The position numbers and the translations under genes are program-made. A stretch of 64,000 nt of DNA from Exiguobacterium sp018617385 (GTDB lineage: Bacteria > Bacillota > Bacilli > Exiguobacteriales > Exiguobacteriaceae): positions 1,373,179 to 1,437,178 of the forward strand of contig NZ_JACSKA010000001.1 in NCBI RefSeq assembly GCF_018617385.1, written 5' to 3'. Each line of letters begins with the position of its first letter. The first letter of the stretch is position 1. Shown here in pieces: positions 25,177-33,201 of this stretch. The notes beneath the pieces are model-generated. The model saw nothing but the letters and a program-made list of their open reading frames with translations. It searched no databases and was not told the DNA's origin.

Positions 25177-26577
25177 TTATTTTTTCACTTTTAAGTTTGG
25201 TGACGTCATTTCCTCTGGACGAATCCACTGATCGAATTGCTCTTCCGTCAATAAACCAGTTTCTAAGGCTGCTTCTTTCAAAGAAGTACCGTTTTTATGT
25301 GCCAATTTCGCAATTTTTGCTGCATTCTCGTAGCCGATATGCGGGTTAAGTGCTGTAACGAGCATGAGTGACTGTTCCACATTATGTGAGATCACTTCAT
25401 GATTTGGTTCGATTCCGACAGCACAATGATCATTGAAGGAGTGTAAGCTGTCCGTCAATAGACGACAAGTCTGTAGGAAATTATACATAATGACTGGTTT
25501 GAAGACGTTCAATTCAAAGTTCCCTTGACTCGCCCCGAACCCGATTGTCGCATCATTTCCGAGTACTTGTGCGGCAACCATTGTGAGCGCCTCACTTTGA
25601 GTCGGGTTAACTTTACCCGGCATGATTGAACTTCCTGGTTCGTTCTCCGGAATGGTGATTTCTCCGATTCCTGCACGTGGTCCAGAAGCCAACCATCGCA
25701 CATCGTTCGCAATCTTCATCGCGTCCATCGCTAAGGCTTTTAATGCACCATGCGTGAAGACGAGTTGATCGTGACTCGTGAGGGCGTGGAACTTGTTGAC
25801 GGCTGTTACAAACGGTTTGCCCGTCTCTTCTGAGATTTTCTTCGCTACAGCTTCACCGAACTCAGGGTGTGCGTTGATCCCTGTTCCCACAGCCGTTCCT
25901 CCAAGTGCAAGCTCCGTGAGTGGTTCAATCGTGCGCTCGATCATCTGTTTTGACAATTCAAGCATCCGGACCCACCCACTGATTTCTTGACCGAGTGTGA
26001 CCGGCGTCGCGTCTTGAAGGTGCGTCCGACCAATTTTGACGATATCCATAAACGCCTCCGCTTTTTGTGAAAGGGTTTGATAAAGCGAGTCGATTGCTGG
26101 AAGGACATCATCTTGTACGGAAAGGATGGCGGCGATGTGCATCGCGGTCGGATACGTATCGTTCGAGCTTTGCGATTTATTGACGTCATCATTCGGATGA
26201 ATCGTAATAGATGCTCCACGAGCCTGTAATTTTTCATTCGCAAGATGCGCAATGACCTCGTTGACGTTCATGTTTGACTGCGTGCCCGACCCTGTCTGCC
26301 AGACGACAAGCGGGAATTCCGCGTCATGCTGCCCTGCTAAAATCTCATCAGCCACCTCTGCGATGATCGCTGCTTTTTCTTCCTCGAGTACACCGAGTTC
26401 AGCGTTTGCTAAAGCGGCACCTTTTTTCAAAATGGCAAATGCGTATACGATTTCAAGTGGCATCTTCTCTGCACCAATTTTAAAGTTTTCAAGACTACGT
26501 TGCGTTTGTGCTCCCCATTTCGCCGTAGCTGGAACTTTAATTTCCCCCATTGTGTCCCGTTCGATCCGATAATCCAT
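25177..26577 (-). CDS. fumC: Fumarate hydratase class II
   Basis: A 466-residue oxygen-stable fumarase that interconverts fumarate and malate in the citric acid cycle. The superfamily signature GSSIMPGKVNP is at about 318-328, and SSNDTYPTA and TGSGTQSNMN supply other active-site residues. Length is normal. The start ATG follows GAGGGGGAA. The gene is monocistronic, with terminators on both sides. Confidence 0.97.
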   Translation of the reverse strand: MDYRIERDTMGEIKVPATAKWGAQTQRSLENFKIGAEKMPLEIVYAFAILKKGAALANAELGVLEEEKAAIIAEVADEILAGQHDAEFPLVVWQTGSGTQSNMNVNEVIAHLANEKLQARGASITIHPNDDVNKSQSSNDTYPTAMHIAAILSVQDDVLPAIDSLYQTLSQKAEAFMDIVKIGRTHLQDATPVTLGQEISGWVRMLELSKQMIERTIEPLTELALGGTAVGTGINAHPEFGEAVAKKISEETGKPFVTAVNKFHALTSHDQLVFTHGALKALAMDAMKIANDVRWLASGPRAGIGEITIPENEPGSSIMPGKVNPTQSEALTMVAAQVLGNDATIGFGASQGNFELNVFKPVIMYNFLQTCRLLTDSLHSFNDHCAVGIEPNHEVISHNVEQSLMLVTALNPHIGYENAAKIAKLAHKNGTSLKEAALETGLLTEEQFDQWIRPEEMTSPNLKVKK

Positions 26578-26655
26578 GTATAATTCCCCCTCTATAGTTG
26601 ACTACGCTTTCATTTTAGCGAAAAACCATCTAAAAAGAAATGACTCCGTCAAAAA

Positions 26656-26681
26656 AGCGACCAAGAATGATCTCGGTCGCT
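26656..26681 (-). terminator. Terminator of the nucleic-acid operon
   Basis: Stem AGCGACC / GGTCGCT with an inner extension, followed on the minus strand by TTTTT; it touches the stop of the RNase H-like gene. Confidence 0.85.
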
Positions 26682-27073
26682 CAATTCATTCCATTCAATG
26701 CGTCACGTGCAATCACGTCTGCCCGATTTTCCGCTCGTGGGACCCATTTCAAGAACACGGTCGGCAATTCATCATAGGCAATCAGTGCTTTCAGAAACAG
26801 AGGCTTCGCCGAAGCATCTTTCATGAAACGTTGCTCTAGTGCGCGAACAATCACTTCGGCGTCGGAATACAGCATGAATGAGGTTTCACCTTCCAAAACA
26901 TGCGCTTGTTCCAGCGCATAAGCACATGCAGCCAATTCCGCGTGAACGCTTGTCAAGCCTTGCATGCGACGTTTAAACGTCGATACGGTACCGTCGGACG
27001 ACTTGATCCACACGCCGATTCCGTTCTCTCCAGTCGTCTGATTGGTGGCCGCGTCAAAATAGATGTGAACCAA
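26681..27073 (-). CDS. RNase H-like protein (reverse-transcriptase-associated RNase HI family)
   Basis: A 130-residue RNase HI-fold protein. Likely metal-binding acids are seen in HIYFDAATN, SVHAELAACAYAL, MLYSDAEVIV and ENRADVIARDAL. Start choice: the frame is open further upstream, but GGGAGG lies 9 nt before the TTG at 27071-27073, giving the N-terminus MVHIYFDAATN that fits the first strand of the fold. The start overlaps the ypcP end by 20 bp. It probably cleaves RNA in RNA-DNA hybrids, though small members like this are poorly characterised. Confidence 0.8.
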   Translation of the reverse strand: MVHIYFDAATNQTTGENGIGVWIKSSDGTVSTFKRRMQGLTSVHAELAACAYALEQAHVLEGETSFMLYSDAEVIVRALEQRFMKDASAKPLFLKALIAYDELPTVFLKWVPRAENRADVIARDALNGMN

Positions 27074-27836
27074 ATCGGTACGCCTCCCAATCCGTGTTGA
27101 CAGGTGCATGGATATCAATCTGTGACAGTCGTTTCGACAAGAGCGCGATTTCTTCATGACCGTCTAGTTTTTTGGCATATTTTTGATGGGGCGCTTCGAG
27201 TGTTTCATTTTGAACATGCATATAAAGCGTCTCAATCGTATCGTAATGCTGAATTAAAATCGTCGCCGTCTTCGGACCGATGCCACGTACACCTGGGATG
27301 TTATCCGAAGAGTCTCCCTGCAATGCCTTTACATCGACAAACTGATATGGTTTCACGCCATACATTATTTCAAAAGTAGCTTCATTGACGAGCTGTTCCT
27401 CACCTTTTTTTGGCATGATTTGAAACACGTTCGAAGACAACAACTGAAGTAAATCGCGATCCGAGGAATAGAGATATGATTCGCCCGGGAACGCTGTCGC
27501 GACGGCACCCATCAAATCATCCGCTTCATATCCCGTCAACTCGGATTGTAAGATGCCTCGTTCATCCAAAGCGGCTCTCAATTTCAAATAGTCTTCGAAA
27601 AGTGGTTCCGGGAGTCCATTACGCGTCGCTTTATATTCAGGATACATCGCATAGCGGTGGGTAGACTCTCGTGTCCCGTCCCAAAAGAAAGCGATATGGG
27701 AAAAGTCTGTCGTCCAGGAATCCACCTTTCGAAGTAATCCTTTCACAGTCACTTCCGGATCTTGTGCTCGTCTTCGCTCCGTCGCAAAATAATAACGGGA
27801 CAACAAATTAAATCCGTCAACTAGAATAAGCTTCAT
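27054..27836 (-). CDS. ypcP: 5'-3' exonuclease, YpcP type
   Basis: A 260-residue stand-alone relative of the 5' nuclease domain of DNA polymerase I. Metal-binding acids appear in MKLILVDGFNLLSR, YEADDLMGA and YSSDRDLLQLL. The helix-hairpin-helix is GDSSDNIPGVRGIGPKTA. It probably removes primers and flaps. I chose the ATG at 27836, which follows GAGGTGG by 7 nt and overlaps the upstream gene by 20 bp; the longer frame to 27851 has no site. Confidence 0.93.
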   Translation of the reverse strand: MKLILVDGFNLLSRYYFATERRRAQDPEVTVKGLLRKVDSWTTDFSHIAFFWDGTRESTHRYAMYPEYKATRNGLPEPLFEDYLKLRAALDERGILQSELTGYEADDLMGAVATAFPGESYLYSSDRDLLQLLSSNVFQIMPKKGEEQLVNEATFEIMYGVKPYQFVDVKALQGDSSDNIPGVRGIGPKTATILIQHYDTIETLYMHVQNETLEAPHQKYAKKLDGHEEIALLSKRLSQIDIHAPVNTDWEAYRFGSHLF

Positions 27837-28767
27837 CTTGCTCCACCTCACATGCTTTTAATCCCCGTGCTAGTGCATCTTGGTCTAGTTCCTTCCCAAT
27901 CCAAACAAATACGGAACGGTCCCCTTCATGCACCTCATTTGCAAATGTCGCGCCCATCAACTGATTCGTCGCTTGAATGACAAACTTGCGTTCCTCATCC
28001 TGTAAGCGGACAATCGCCTTCATCCGATACATCGCATCCTCGTAGTGCATCAAGACTTCACGAACGTAACGGGTCACGCGCTCCCGAGACAACGGACGCT
28101 CGGCACTCAACGTGATGGCACGGAGGGAGGAGACCGATTCACTCGTCTCTGTCAGTTGACTCAACTTCTGTTCATCGACACGTGACAGTTGGAACGTATT
28201 CTCAAGTAATTCGTAATCGCCTTCTGTTTGAATCGTCTCTACAATCCTTACCGTCGGATTGAGTTGTTCGATTCGGCGGCGTGCTTGATCAAGTTCATCC
28301 GACGACACTAAATCGGTTTTATTTAACAAAATGAGATCGGCATAAGCGATTTGATGAATCCCTTCTTTGAACAGTTCACGATCCATTTGACTGGCATCCA
28401 CAACCGTCAAGATGGCGTTCATTTTAAAATGTTGACGTAAGTACTCGTCATAATAAATCGTCTGAATGATTGGTGCGGGATCGGCGACACCGGTCGTCTC
28501 GATGATGACTCGGTCGAATGTTTCTTGCTTTGCCGCCAGTTGATAGAACGTCTTACTCAAATCATTTTGGATGGAACAGCAAATACATCCGTTTGAAAGT
28601 TCAATCTGCTCTTGGTCCATCTTGACGATCAATTGTTCATCGATATTAATCGCGCCGAGCTCGTTGACAATCAGACAAATCTTTTCATCCGTCGCCGCGA
28701 GTAAACGGTTCATATACGTCGTCTTGCCTGCTCCTAAAAATCCGGTCACTAATTGTACGGGAATCAT
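27817..28767 (-). CDS. G3E-family GTPase (COG0523, CobW/YjiA-like)
   Basis: A 316-residue P-loop GTPase linked to metal insertion, usually zinc. Walker A is GFLGAGKTT, the metal motif CxCC is GCICCSI, and NKTD gives guanine specificity (LLNKTDLV). The C-terminal CobW_C domain begins at about 225. The start follows AAAGGGTGG. There is no zinc-regulator box that I can see, and it is embedded in an operon for nucleic-acid enzymes, so it may metallate one of those neighbours or be there by chance. Confidence 0.9.
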   Translation of the reverse strand: MIPVQLVTGFLGAGKTTYMNRLLAATDEKICLIVNELGAINIDEQLIVKMDQEQIELSNGCICCSIQNDLSKTFYQLAAKQETFDRVIIETTGVADPAPIIQTIYYDEYLRQHFKMNAILTVVDASQMDRELFKEGIHQIAYADLILLNKTDLVSSDELDQARRRIEQLNPTVRIVETIQTEGDYELLENTFQLSRVDEQKLSQLTETSESVSSLRAITLSAERPLSRERVTRYVREVLMHYEDAMYRMKAIVRLQDEERKFVIQATNQLMGATFANEVHEGDRSVFVWIGKELDQDALARGLKACEVEQDEAYSS

Positions 28768-28782
28768 GATACCACCCTTTTC

Positions 28783-29961
28783 TTACAAATCTTCGTGCGC
28801 GCGAGCCCATTTCTCATAACGCGCATCCAATAAATCAATCAAATGAAGCATCCAAGCCTCCGTCGTCATCGGGAGGACACTCGACCCCCACTCACGTTTC
28901 CCATGATGTGATAAAATCATGTGCCAGATCCGATGATGGACATCCAATGGCAGTCGCGTCGACGTCTGGCGTAACGTTTCTTCAAACAATAGCCCACCGT
29001 ATGGCATATGCCCGATCAATGTGCCCATCGGGTTGATGGAGATGCCGGTCGTTTCACTTGTGCCCTCAACGGGAGATAGCTTTTCAAAACGATTCGGACT
29101 AGATAACAGATGGCTGTATTCATATATTTTTCCGATGTCGTGGAAAAGGATTCCAAGTGCGAGTTCATCCCAACTCAACGGTTCTTTCCGCTCGGCCATC
29201 GCTTCACAGGCGGCATACAACGATTCAAACGTTCCTTTATATGCCTGTTCGATTTTAACACCGTTCATCGTATTCCAAAGGTCGACTTTGTGCAACTGCT
29301 CCGCCTCTTTTATTACACGAAACACCATCGCCAAATAGTCATCTTGCTCTTGAATCCGATAACCGAGACGAAGCATACACACGGTATGCTTTAATAGACC
29401 TCCCGCATAGTTATGATGGTGGTAGAGTGCCGCTGGCGATAGTACGAAATCATCCCAAACGAAATCAAGGAGGCCGTAGGCGAGCTGTTGATAGGTCGGT
29501 GACAACGTATCAATCAAACTGAACAATTCATCCGCAAACTGTTCCATCGTCTCATCCCCTGGCAAGCCTGGTAATAACGAGATTGCCTCATCTTTTGAGA
29601 TAGGATGGACGCGGTCAATCGTAATTGATTTGGCACCATCCGGTTTTGGATAGACATCGATTTTCCCGGATAATTCGATGACACCTGACTCGTAGATCGG
29701 GAGCAGTTCACTTTCATTCCCTCGAAGCCAATGTTTGGCACGCATCATCCCGTTCGCCGTCGTGATACTTAGTTGAAGCCATTTCGCACCATTCTTTCCT
29801 TCTCTAACCTCGACTGTACTGACGAGCGCTTTTGTTTGGACAGGAGTCCCGTCTGCTAACTGGTCTAAACGTTCCTTTGATTTGTCTATTTGCGGTATTT
29901 GAAATCGATCACGGTTCATCGATGAACCGATGACTGGATCAATTTGTTGATAATAGTTCAT
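28783..29961 (-). CDS. YhaM-like 3'-5' exoribonuclease (OB fold plus HD domain)
   Basis: A 392-residue protein. Residues 35-115 form an OB-like nucleic-acid-binding domain (VSTVEVREGKNGAKWLQLSI). Residues about 180-360 form an HD phosphohydrolase domain with HHNYAGGLLKHT, ILFHDIGKIYEY, GHMPYGG and LSHHGKREWGS. This order is that of YhaM, but the protein is longer (about 314 in B. subtilis) and has a distinct N-terminus, so it is a relative rather than a clear ortholog. Start: AGGAGG is 8 nt before the ATG at 29961 but only 2 nt before an ATG at 29967. First gene of a four-gene operon. Confidence 0.82.
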   Translation of the reverse strand: MNYYQQIDPVIGSSMNRDRFQIPQIDKSKERLDQLADGTPVQTKALVSTVEVREGKNGAKWLQLSITTANGMMRAKHWLRGNESELLPIYESGVIELSGKIDVYPKPDGAKSITIDRVHPISKDEAISLLPGLPGDETMEQFADELFSLIDTLSPTYQQLAYGLLDFVWDDFVLSPAALYHHHNYAGGLLKHTVCMLRLGYRIQEQDDYLAMVFRVIKEAEQLHKVDLWNTMNGVKIEQAYKGTFESLYAACEAMAERKEPLSWDELALGILFHDIGKIYEYSHLLSSPNRFEKLSPVEGTSETTGISINPMGTLIGHMPYGGLLFEETLRQTSTRLPLDVHHRIWHMILSHHGKREWGSSVLPMTTEAWMLHLIDLLDARYEKWARAHEDL

Positions 29962-30057
29962 AATCATTCCCTCCTCGCATCTTCTGACATTGTATCGTGT
30001 TTCCGCTCATTAGGCGAACATACTTTCTAGTAGGGTCATGATTTCACATTCATTATA

Positions 30058-30086
30058 TTGAAAGCGCTTACGATTATTGATACGAT
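30058..30086 (+). promoter_or_regulatory. Promoter with overlapping cre site
   Basis: TTGAAA - 17 nt - TACGAT, 30 bp before the next gene. TGAAAGCGCTTACG (30059-30072) matches the cre consensus at all but the last position and covers the -35, so CcpA should repress. Confidence 0.65.
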
Positions 30087-30116
30087 AAAAGTAGTTCGAT
30101 AAAGGGGGAAACGAGA

Positions 30117-30629
30117 ATGATTTCATTAATCGATACGTATGAGCGTTTCATCGCCTCGGGGGAAGCGACACGTTATGCACAAGAACAACAATCCATTGAA
30201 CATATTCTACAAGCGTCAACTTGTCCGGTGGGCATGCAGGACTTAGAACAGTCACTCACGCATCTTTCCGGTAATCCTTATGCTAAAGATGCATCACTCG
30301 ACAAAATTGTCGAACATGAGATGAAAGGGGCTATGGCGGCGCTTGAGCTTTCTGGTTACCCACTTCAGACACCGCTAGCGAAAGCAGTCATCTTGTCTGC
30401 GTTCGCTCGAACGAACCGACTCAATATTGATAAGCTAAAAGAACTGAGTCACGCCGATCTTCTCGTCCGAATTCAATCGGCAGAGCGCGCTTGGAAGCGG
30501 ACATACACATTGTTACACCGTTCGACGCCGACTCAGATTTGTGGTCAAATGGATTCACTCCTCGGTGGATGCGCCATTCAACGCGTTCTTGAGGCAATCA
30601 AACAACCGGGAACGACAAAAACAGCATAA
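30117..30629 (+). CDS. Hypothetical protein, CcpA-linked
   Basis: A 170-residue protein I do not recognise. It has no signal peptide or membrane segment, and appears mostly helical. Two segments are rich in small hydrophobics (EMKGAMAALELSGYPL and LAKAVILSAFARTN). It contains two cysteines in the contexts STCPVGM and TQICGQM and a third in GGCAIQ. The ATG is preceded by AAAGGGGG. It stands alone with a promoter, a cre site and a strong terminator, so it is a real, regulated gene of carbon-limited growth. Confidence 0.75.
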   Translation: MISLIDTYERFIASGEATRYAQEQQSIEHILQASTCPVGMQDLEQSLTHLSGNPYAKDASLDKIVEHEMKGAMAALELSGYPLQTPLAKAVILSAFARTNRLNIDKLKELSHADLLVRIQSAERAWKRTYTLLHRSTPTQICGQMDSLLGGCAIQRVLEAIKQPGTTKTA

Positions 30630-30665
30630 GAAAAGGAGCGGTCCCCGGGCCGCTCCTTTTCTTAT
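30626..30665. terminator. Bidirectional terminator before hfq
   Basis: A perfect 16-bp stem (GGAGCGG / CCGCTCC core, with AAGAAAA / TTTTCTT arms) around an 8-nt loop serves both convergent genes. Confidence 0.92.
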
Positions 30666-30667
30666 GC

Positions 30668-30916
30668 TCATCCTTCTGTTACTTCAACTGCATCCGGCTC
30701 ATATAGCGTCACGTTACGTGCCGGAGAGAAAGTCGAAATCGCATGTTTATAGATCAATTGTTGACGACCTTCCGACTCGACGATGACGGTAAAGTTATCA
30801 AATGACTTGATGACACCTCGAATTTGAAACCCGCTCACTAAAAATACGGTCGTTGGTACCATTTCTTTTCGAAGTTGATTCAAAAAATGGTCTTGGATGT
30901 TGTAGCTCGCTTTCAT
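30668..30916 (-). CDS. hfq: RNA chaperone Hfq
   Basis: An 82-residue Sm-like protein. Sm1 is seen in VFLVSGFQIRGVIKSFDNFTV and Sm2 in YKHAISTFSPA, with NIQDHFLNQLR as the N-terminal helix that carries the proximal-face residues. The tail is short, as in other Gram-positive Hfq. It lies directly downstream of miaA, the classic order. Confidence 0.96.
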   Translation of the reverse strand: MKASYNIQDHFLNQLRKEMVPTTVFLVSGFQIRGVIKSFDNFTVIVESEGRQQLIYKHAISTFSPARNVTLYEPDAVEVTEG

Positions 30917-30943
30917 GCTGGATTCCCCCTAGTCTTTATCTCT

Positions 30944-31879
30944 TTAAAATAATCGGAATTTTCGAAAAAACCCCTCTACATCATCATAAATATTTTTATA
31001 TGATAGTTCAAATGATTTTCGACCCATATCCACCCAAATTCCATCAAATTGATGACGGAACCAAGTTAATTGCCTTTTCGCGAACTGTCTTGTGTGCTGC
31101 TTAAGCAAATCTGTCGCTTTCTCTTTCGAGATGTTTCCATCGATGAATGGAATCATTTCTTTATATCCGATGGCTCGCATCGCCTGCGTATCACGATATC
31201 CTTGTGCCAAAAGTCGTTCGACTTCCTCGACCAGTCCTGCTTCCATCATCGCATCGACGCGTTGATTGATTCGGTCGTATAATATCTCACGATCTGCGTG
31301 GAGGACGAACAATCGATAATCATAATGTTCAGATGGCGCACTGTCCGTCGTCTGTGTATCCCCCTGCATCGCTACCTCGAGCGCCCGAACGACGCGGCGC
31401 ACGTTATTCGGGTGAATCGTAGCCGCACGCTCTGGGTCAAGTTGGACCAATCGTTGATGTAACGCCTCTCGCCCTTCGACTTCCGCCAACCGTTCGAGTT
31501 CTTCCCGCAACGCTTCATCGACCGGTCGCTCTACAAATTCATAATCGTATAAGATGGAGCGAATGTATAGCCCCGTGCCACCGACAATAATCGGTAACTT
31601 GCCACGGGCATAAATATCATCGATGGCGGCACGCGCCAATTGTTGAAACATCGCGACACTCATGGCATCATCCGGGTCACAAATATCGATCAAATGATGC
31701 GGGATTCCTTCGGCCTCTTCTTTCGTCACTTTTGCTGAACCGATGTCCATGCCCCGGTACACTTGAACCGAGTCACCCGAGACGATCTCGCCGTCCAACG
31801 CTTTCGCTAGTTCGATGCCCGTCTTCGTTTTGCCAACAGCGGTCGGACCGACGATGACGACGACAGGTGTTTTTTTCAT
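30944..31879 (-). CDS. miaA: tRNA dimethylallyltransferase
   Basis: A 311-residue enzyme that adds the dimethylallyl group to A37 of tRNAs reading U-starting codons. The P-loop is GPTAVGKTKTGIELA and DSVQVYRGMDIGSAK binds substrate. LPIIVGGTGLYI and WFRHQ near the end are conserved. I chose the ATG at 31879, 8 nt after GAGGAG; a GTG at 31888 overlaps the site. hfq follows after 27 bp. Confidence 0.96.
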   Translation of the reverse strand: MKKTPVVVIVGPTAVGKTKTGIELAKALDGEIVSGDSVQVYRGMDIGSAKVTKEEAEGIPHHLIDICDPDDAMSVAMFQQLARAAIDDIYARGKLPIIVGGTGLYIRSILYDYEFVERPVDEALREELERLAEVEGREALHQRLVQLDPERAATIHPNNVRRVVRALEVAMQGDTQTTDSAPSEHYDYRLFVLHADREILYDRINQRVDAMMEAGLVEEVERLLAQGYRDTQAMRAIGYKEMIPFIDGNISKEKATDLLKQHTRQFAKRQLTWFRHQFDGIWVDMGRKSFELSYKNIYDDVEGFFRKFRLF

Positions 31880-31901
31880 ACATCTCACTCCTCAATTAAA
31901 A

Positions 31902-31924
31902 ACCCGTCTCCTCATGAGACGGGT
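31902..31924 (-). terminator. Terminator after the 31-residue membrane protein gene
   Basis: Perfect 9-bp stem ACCCGTCTC / GAGACGGGT followed on the minus strand by TTTTT. It separates the small gene from miaA. Confidence 0.85.
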
Positions 31925-31926
31925 CA

Positions 31927-32022
31927 TCAAATTCTTCTTTTTATTCTATCATCAAATACGACGGCAAACAGCATCCAACCACATAAAAGTAATCCGAGTA
32001 ATAACACGAGACCATCACTCAT
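31927..32022 (-). CDS. 31-residue single-span membrane protein
   Basis: ATG with AAAGGAGG 9 nt before it, and a terminator 3 bp after the stop, so it looks like an independent transcription unit. The product starts MSDGLV, has one hydrophobic span of about 18 residues (with a Cys, Gly and Trp in CGWML) and ends in the basic KRRI after FDDR. I do not recognise it. Its plan resembles the 29-residue protein at 8574 (short outside, one span, basic tail) but the sequences differ. Function unknown. Confidence 0.65.
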   Translation of the reverse strand: MSDGLVLLLGLLLCGWMLFAVVFDDRIKRRI

Positions 32023-32092
32023 CTGCTTTCGCCTCCTTTAGCTTCCTCATTCCCACTTTTCACATTTTAGACACAAAAACAACTGTAAAAAA

Positions 32093-32114
32093 GCACACTC
32101 ACCAAAGAGTGCGC
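32093..32114 (-). terminator. Terminator of the SMI1/KNR4 pseudogene
   Basis: Stem GCGCACTC / GAGTGTGC (one G-T pair) followed on the minus strand by TTTTTT. A short run of ATG/CAT trinucleotides (32120-32139) lies between it and the pseudogene end. Confidence 0.75.
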
Positions 32115-32166
32115 ATTCCATCGTCATCATCATCATCATTCAAATCAAATATTCAGTCGTCATCTA

Positions 32167-32689
32167 TTAACCTCTGAACCAGTCCCAAAAATGAGCGCCT
32201 TGGGCGACAATCAAATAGTCGAGCCAGCGTGTATAATCCATGGGAAGTTTTTCGGTGTCATCTGTGTAAGTCAAAAATTCTCCAACCAAATGTAGTTTTC
32301 ATGTTCATTGACGACCTCGCAAACAATCCATTCCCCATCTCTCCCGGCTCCGACGGGAATGAATTGTTCAGGACACTCCCATATTTCCCGATACTCGATC
32401 ATTTCATCTACACTAAAAAGTCGGATTCCTCCACCGTATGTAGGTGAACAAACAGGTCAGCGCCATTATGTAAAGTCAAAAATTCAATCAATCCGGATGG
32501 TGAATAATGCGGTAATCTAGCTAAGTCATCCTCAGCCGCAGATGCTTGAAACGAAAACAATTCTGTTTCGACATATCCATCTTCCCGTTGTACTTCTAAT
32601 CGATTATGAATCAATCTCTCTTTCAATGTCTTTAACATCATCAATAGATTTACACCCGTCATATTGTATTTAAGTTGAATTTGATTCAT
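32167..32689 (-). pseudogene. SMI1/KNR4 (SUKH) family protein, broken by two frameshifts
   Basis: The first frame runs 93 codons from the ATG at 32689 through SGLIEFLTLHNGADLF and then stops. The homology continues in a second frame from about 32430 (GGGIRLFSVDEMIEYREIW, then FIPVGAGRDGEWIVCEV) and, after another shift near 32280, in a third frame (YTDDTEKLPMDYTRWLDYLI, VAQGAHFWDWFRG) to the TAA at 32167. These three parts join into one typical SUKH protein. SUKH proteins are mostly immunity proteins against polymorphic toxins; no toxin gene is seen here. Two sequencing errors are an alternative explanation. Confidence 0.75.
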
Positions 32690-32767
32690 TGACGTTCATT
32701 ATTTTCCCAAATTTTATTATATACTAGCTTTAAAAGAAAAATATAAGAATGGAGGTATTATTTACAT

Positions 32768-33127
32768 ATGACGAATAAAATATTTTACACTTTTCTTATT
32801 TTTATTTCCATCATTGTCGGTTCCTTTATGATGTATGTGTCATACGAAAAAATAATAAGAGAAGATTACTTGATATCCACTCTTGAGAAAAACTCACAAG
32901 TTGAAAGTGAAGAATACGAGATTGCATCATCTTCTTTAACAAAATTCGGTTATATATATGAATTACAATTCTCTGATGAACCTCATATAAAGTATGCGTT
33001 CTATGTAAAAGATACTAAGGATGATGAGTATGATTTGCTGTATTACTCGTATGGAGTAGATGGGGACTTCAATAGAGATGCAAAGAGGGATCACTTATTC
33101 AGTCAAACTATTAATGATTTTGAATAG
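32768..33127 (+). CDS. Small membrane-anchored protein, DUF3139-like
   Basis: A 119-residue protein with an N-terminal membrane segment (residues 5-24) and a polar, extracytoplasmic remainder rich in Asp, Glu and Tyr (YAFYVKDTKDDEYDLLYYS). The layout resembles DUF3139 proteins of Bacillales, but I am not certain. GGAGGT lies 11 nt before the ATG. The gene is clearly more AT-rich than its surroundings and sits beside a broken SUKH gene, so this short stretch may be acquired. Confidence 0.7.
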   Translation: MTNKIFYTFLIFISIIVGSFMMYVSYEKIIREDYLISTLEKNSQVESEEYEIASSSLTKFGYIYELQFSDEPHIKYAFYVKDTKDDEYDLLYYSYGVDGDFNRDAKRDHLFSQTINDFE

Positions 33128-33145
33128 AAGTTTCATGCATAATCT

Positions 33146-33199
33146 AAAAAAATGAGATAACCAAGTGCGAAATAATCTCACTAAGTTACCTCATTTTTT
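33146..33199. terminator. Long imperfect terminator hairpin between convergent genes
   Basis: AAAAAATGAG ... CTCATTTTTT with inner pairs TAAC/GTTA and GTG/CAC, between the 119-residue gene and the UreI-type gene. Confidence 0.7.
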
Positions 33200-33201
33200 A
33201 C

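Noticed and set aside
32120..32139. CAT trinucleotide run as a possible phase-variation tract
   Set aside because: Only about five units, a trinucleotide (no frame change), and downstream of a pseudogene.
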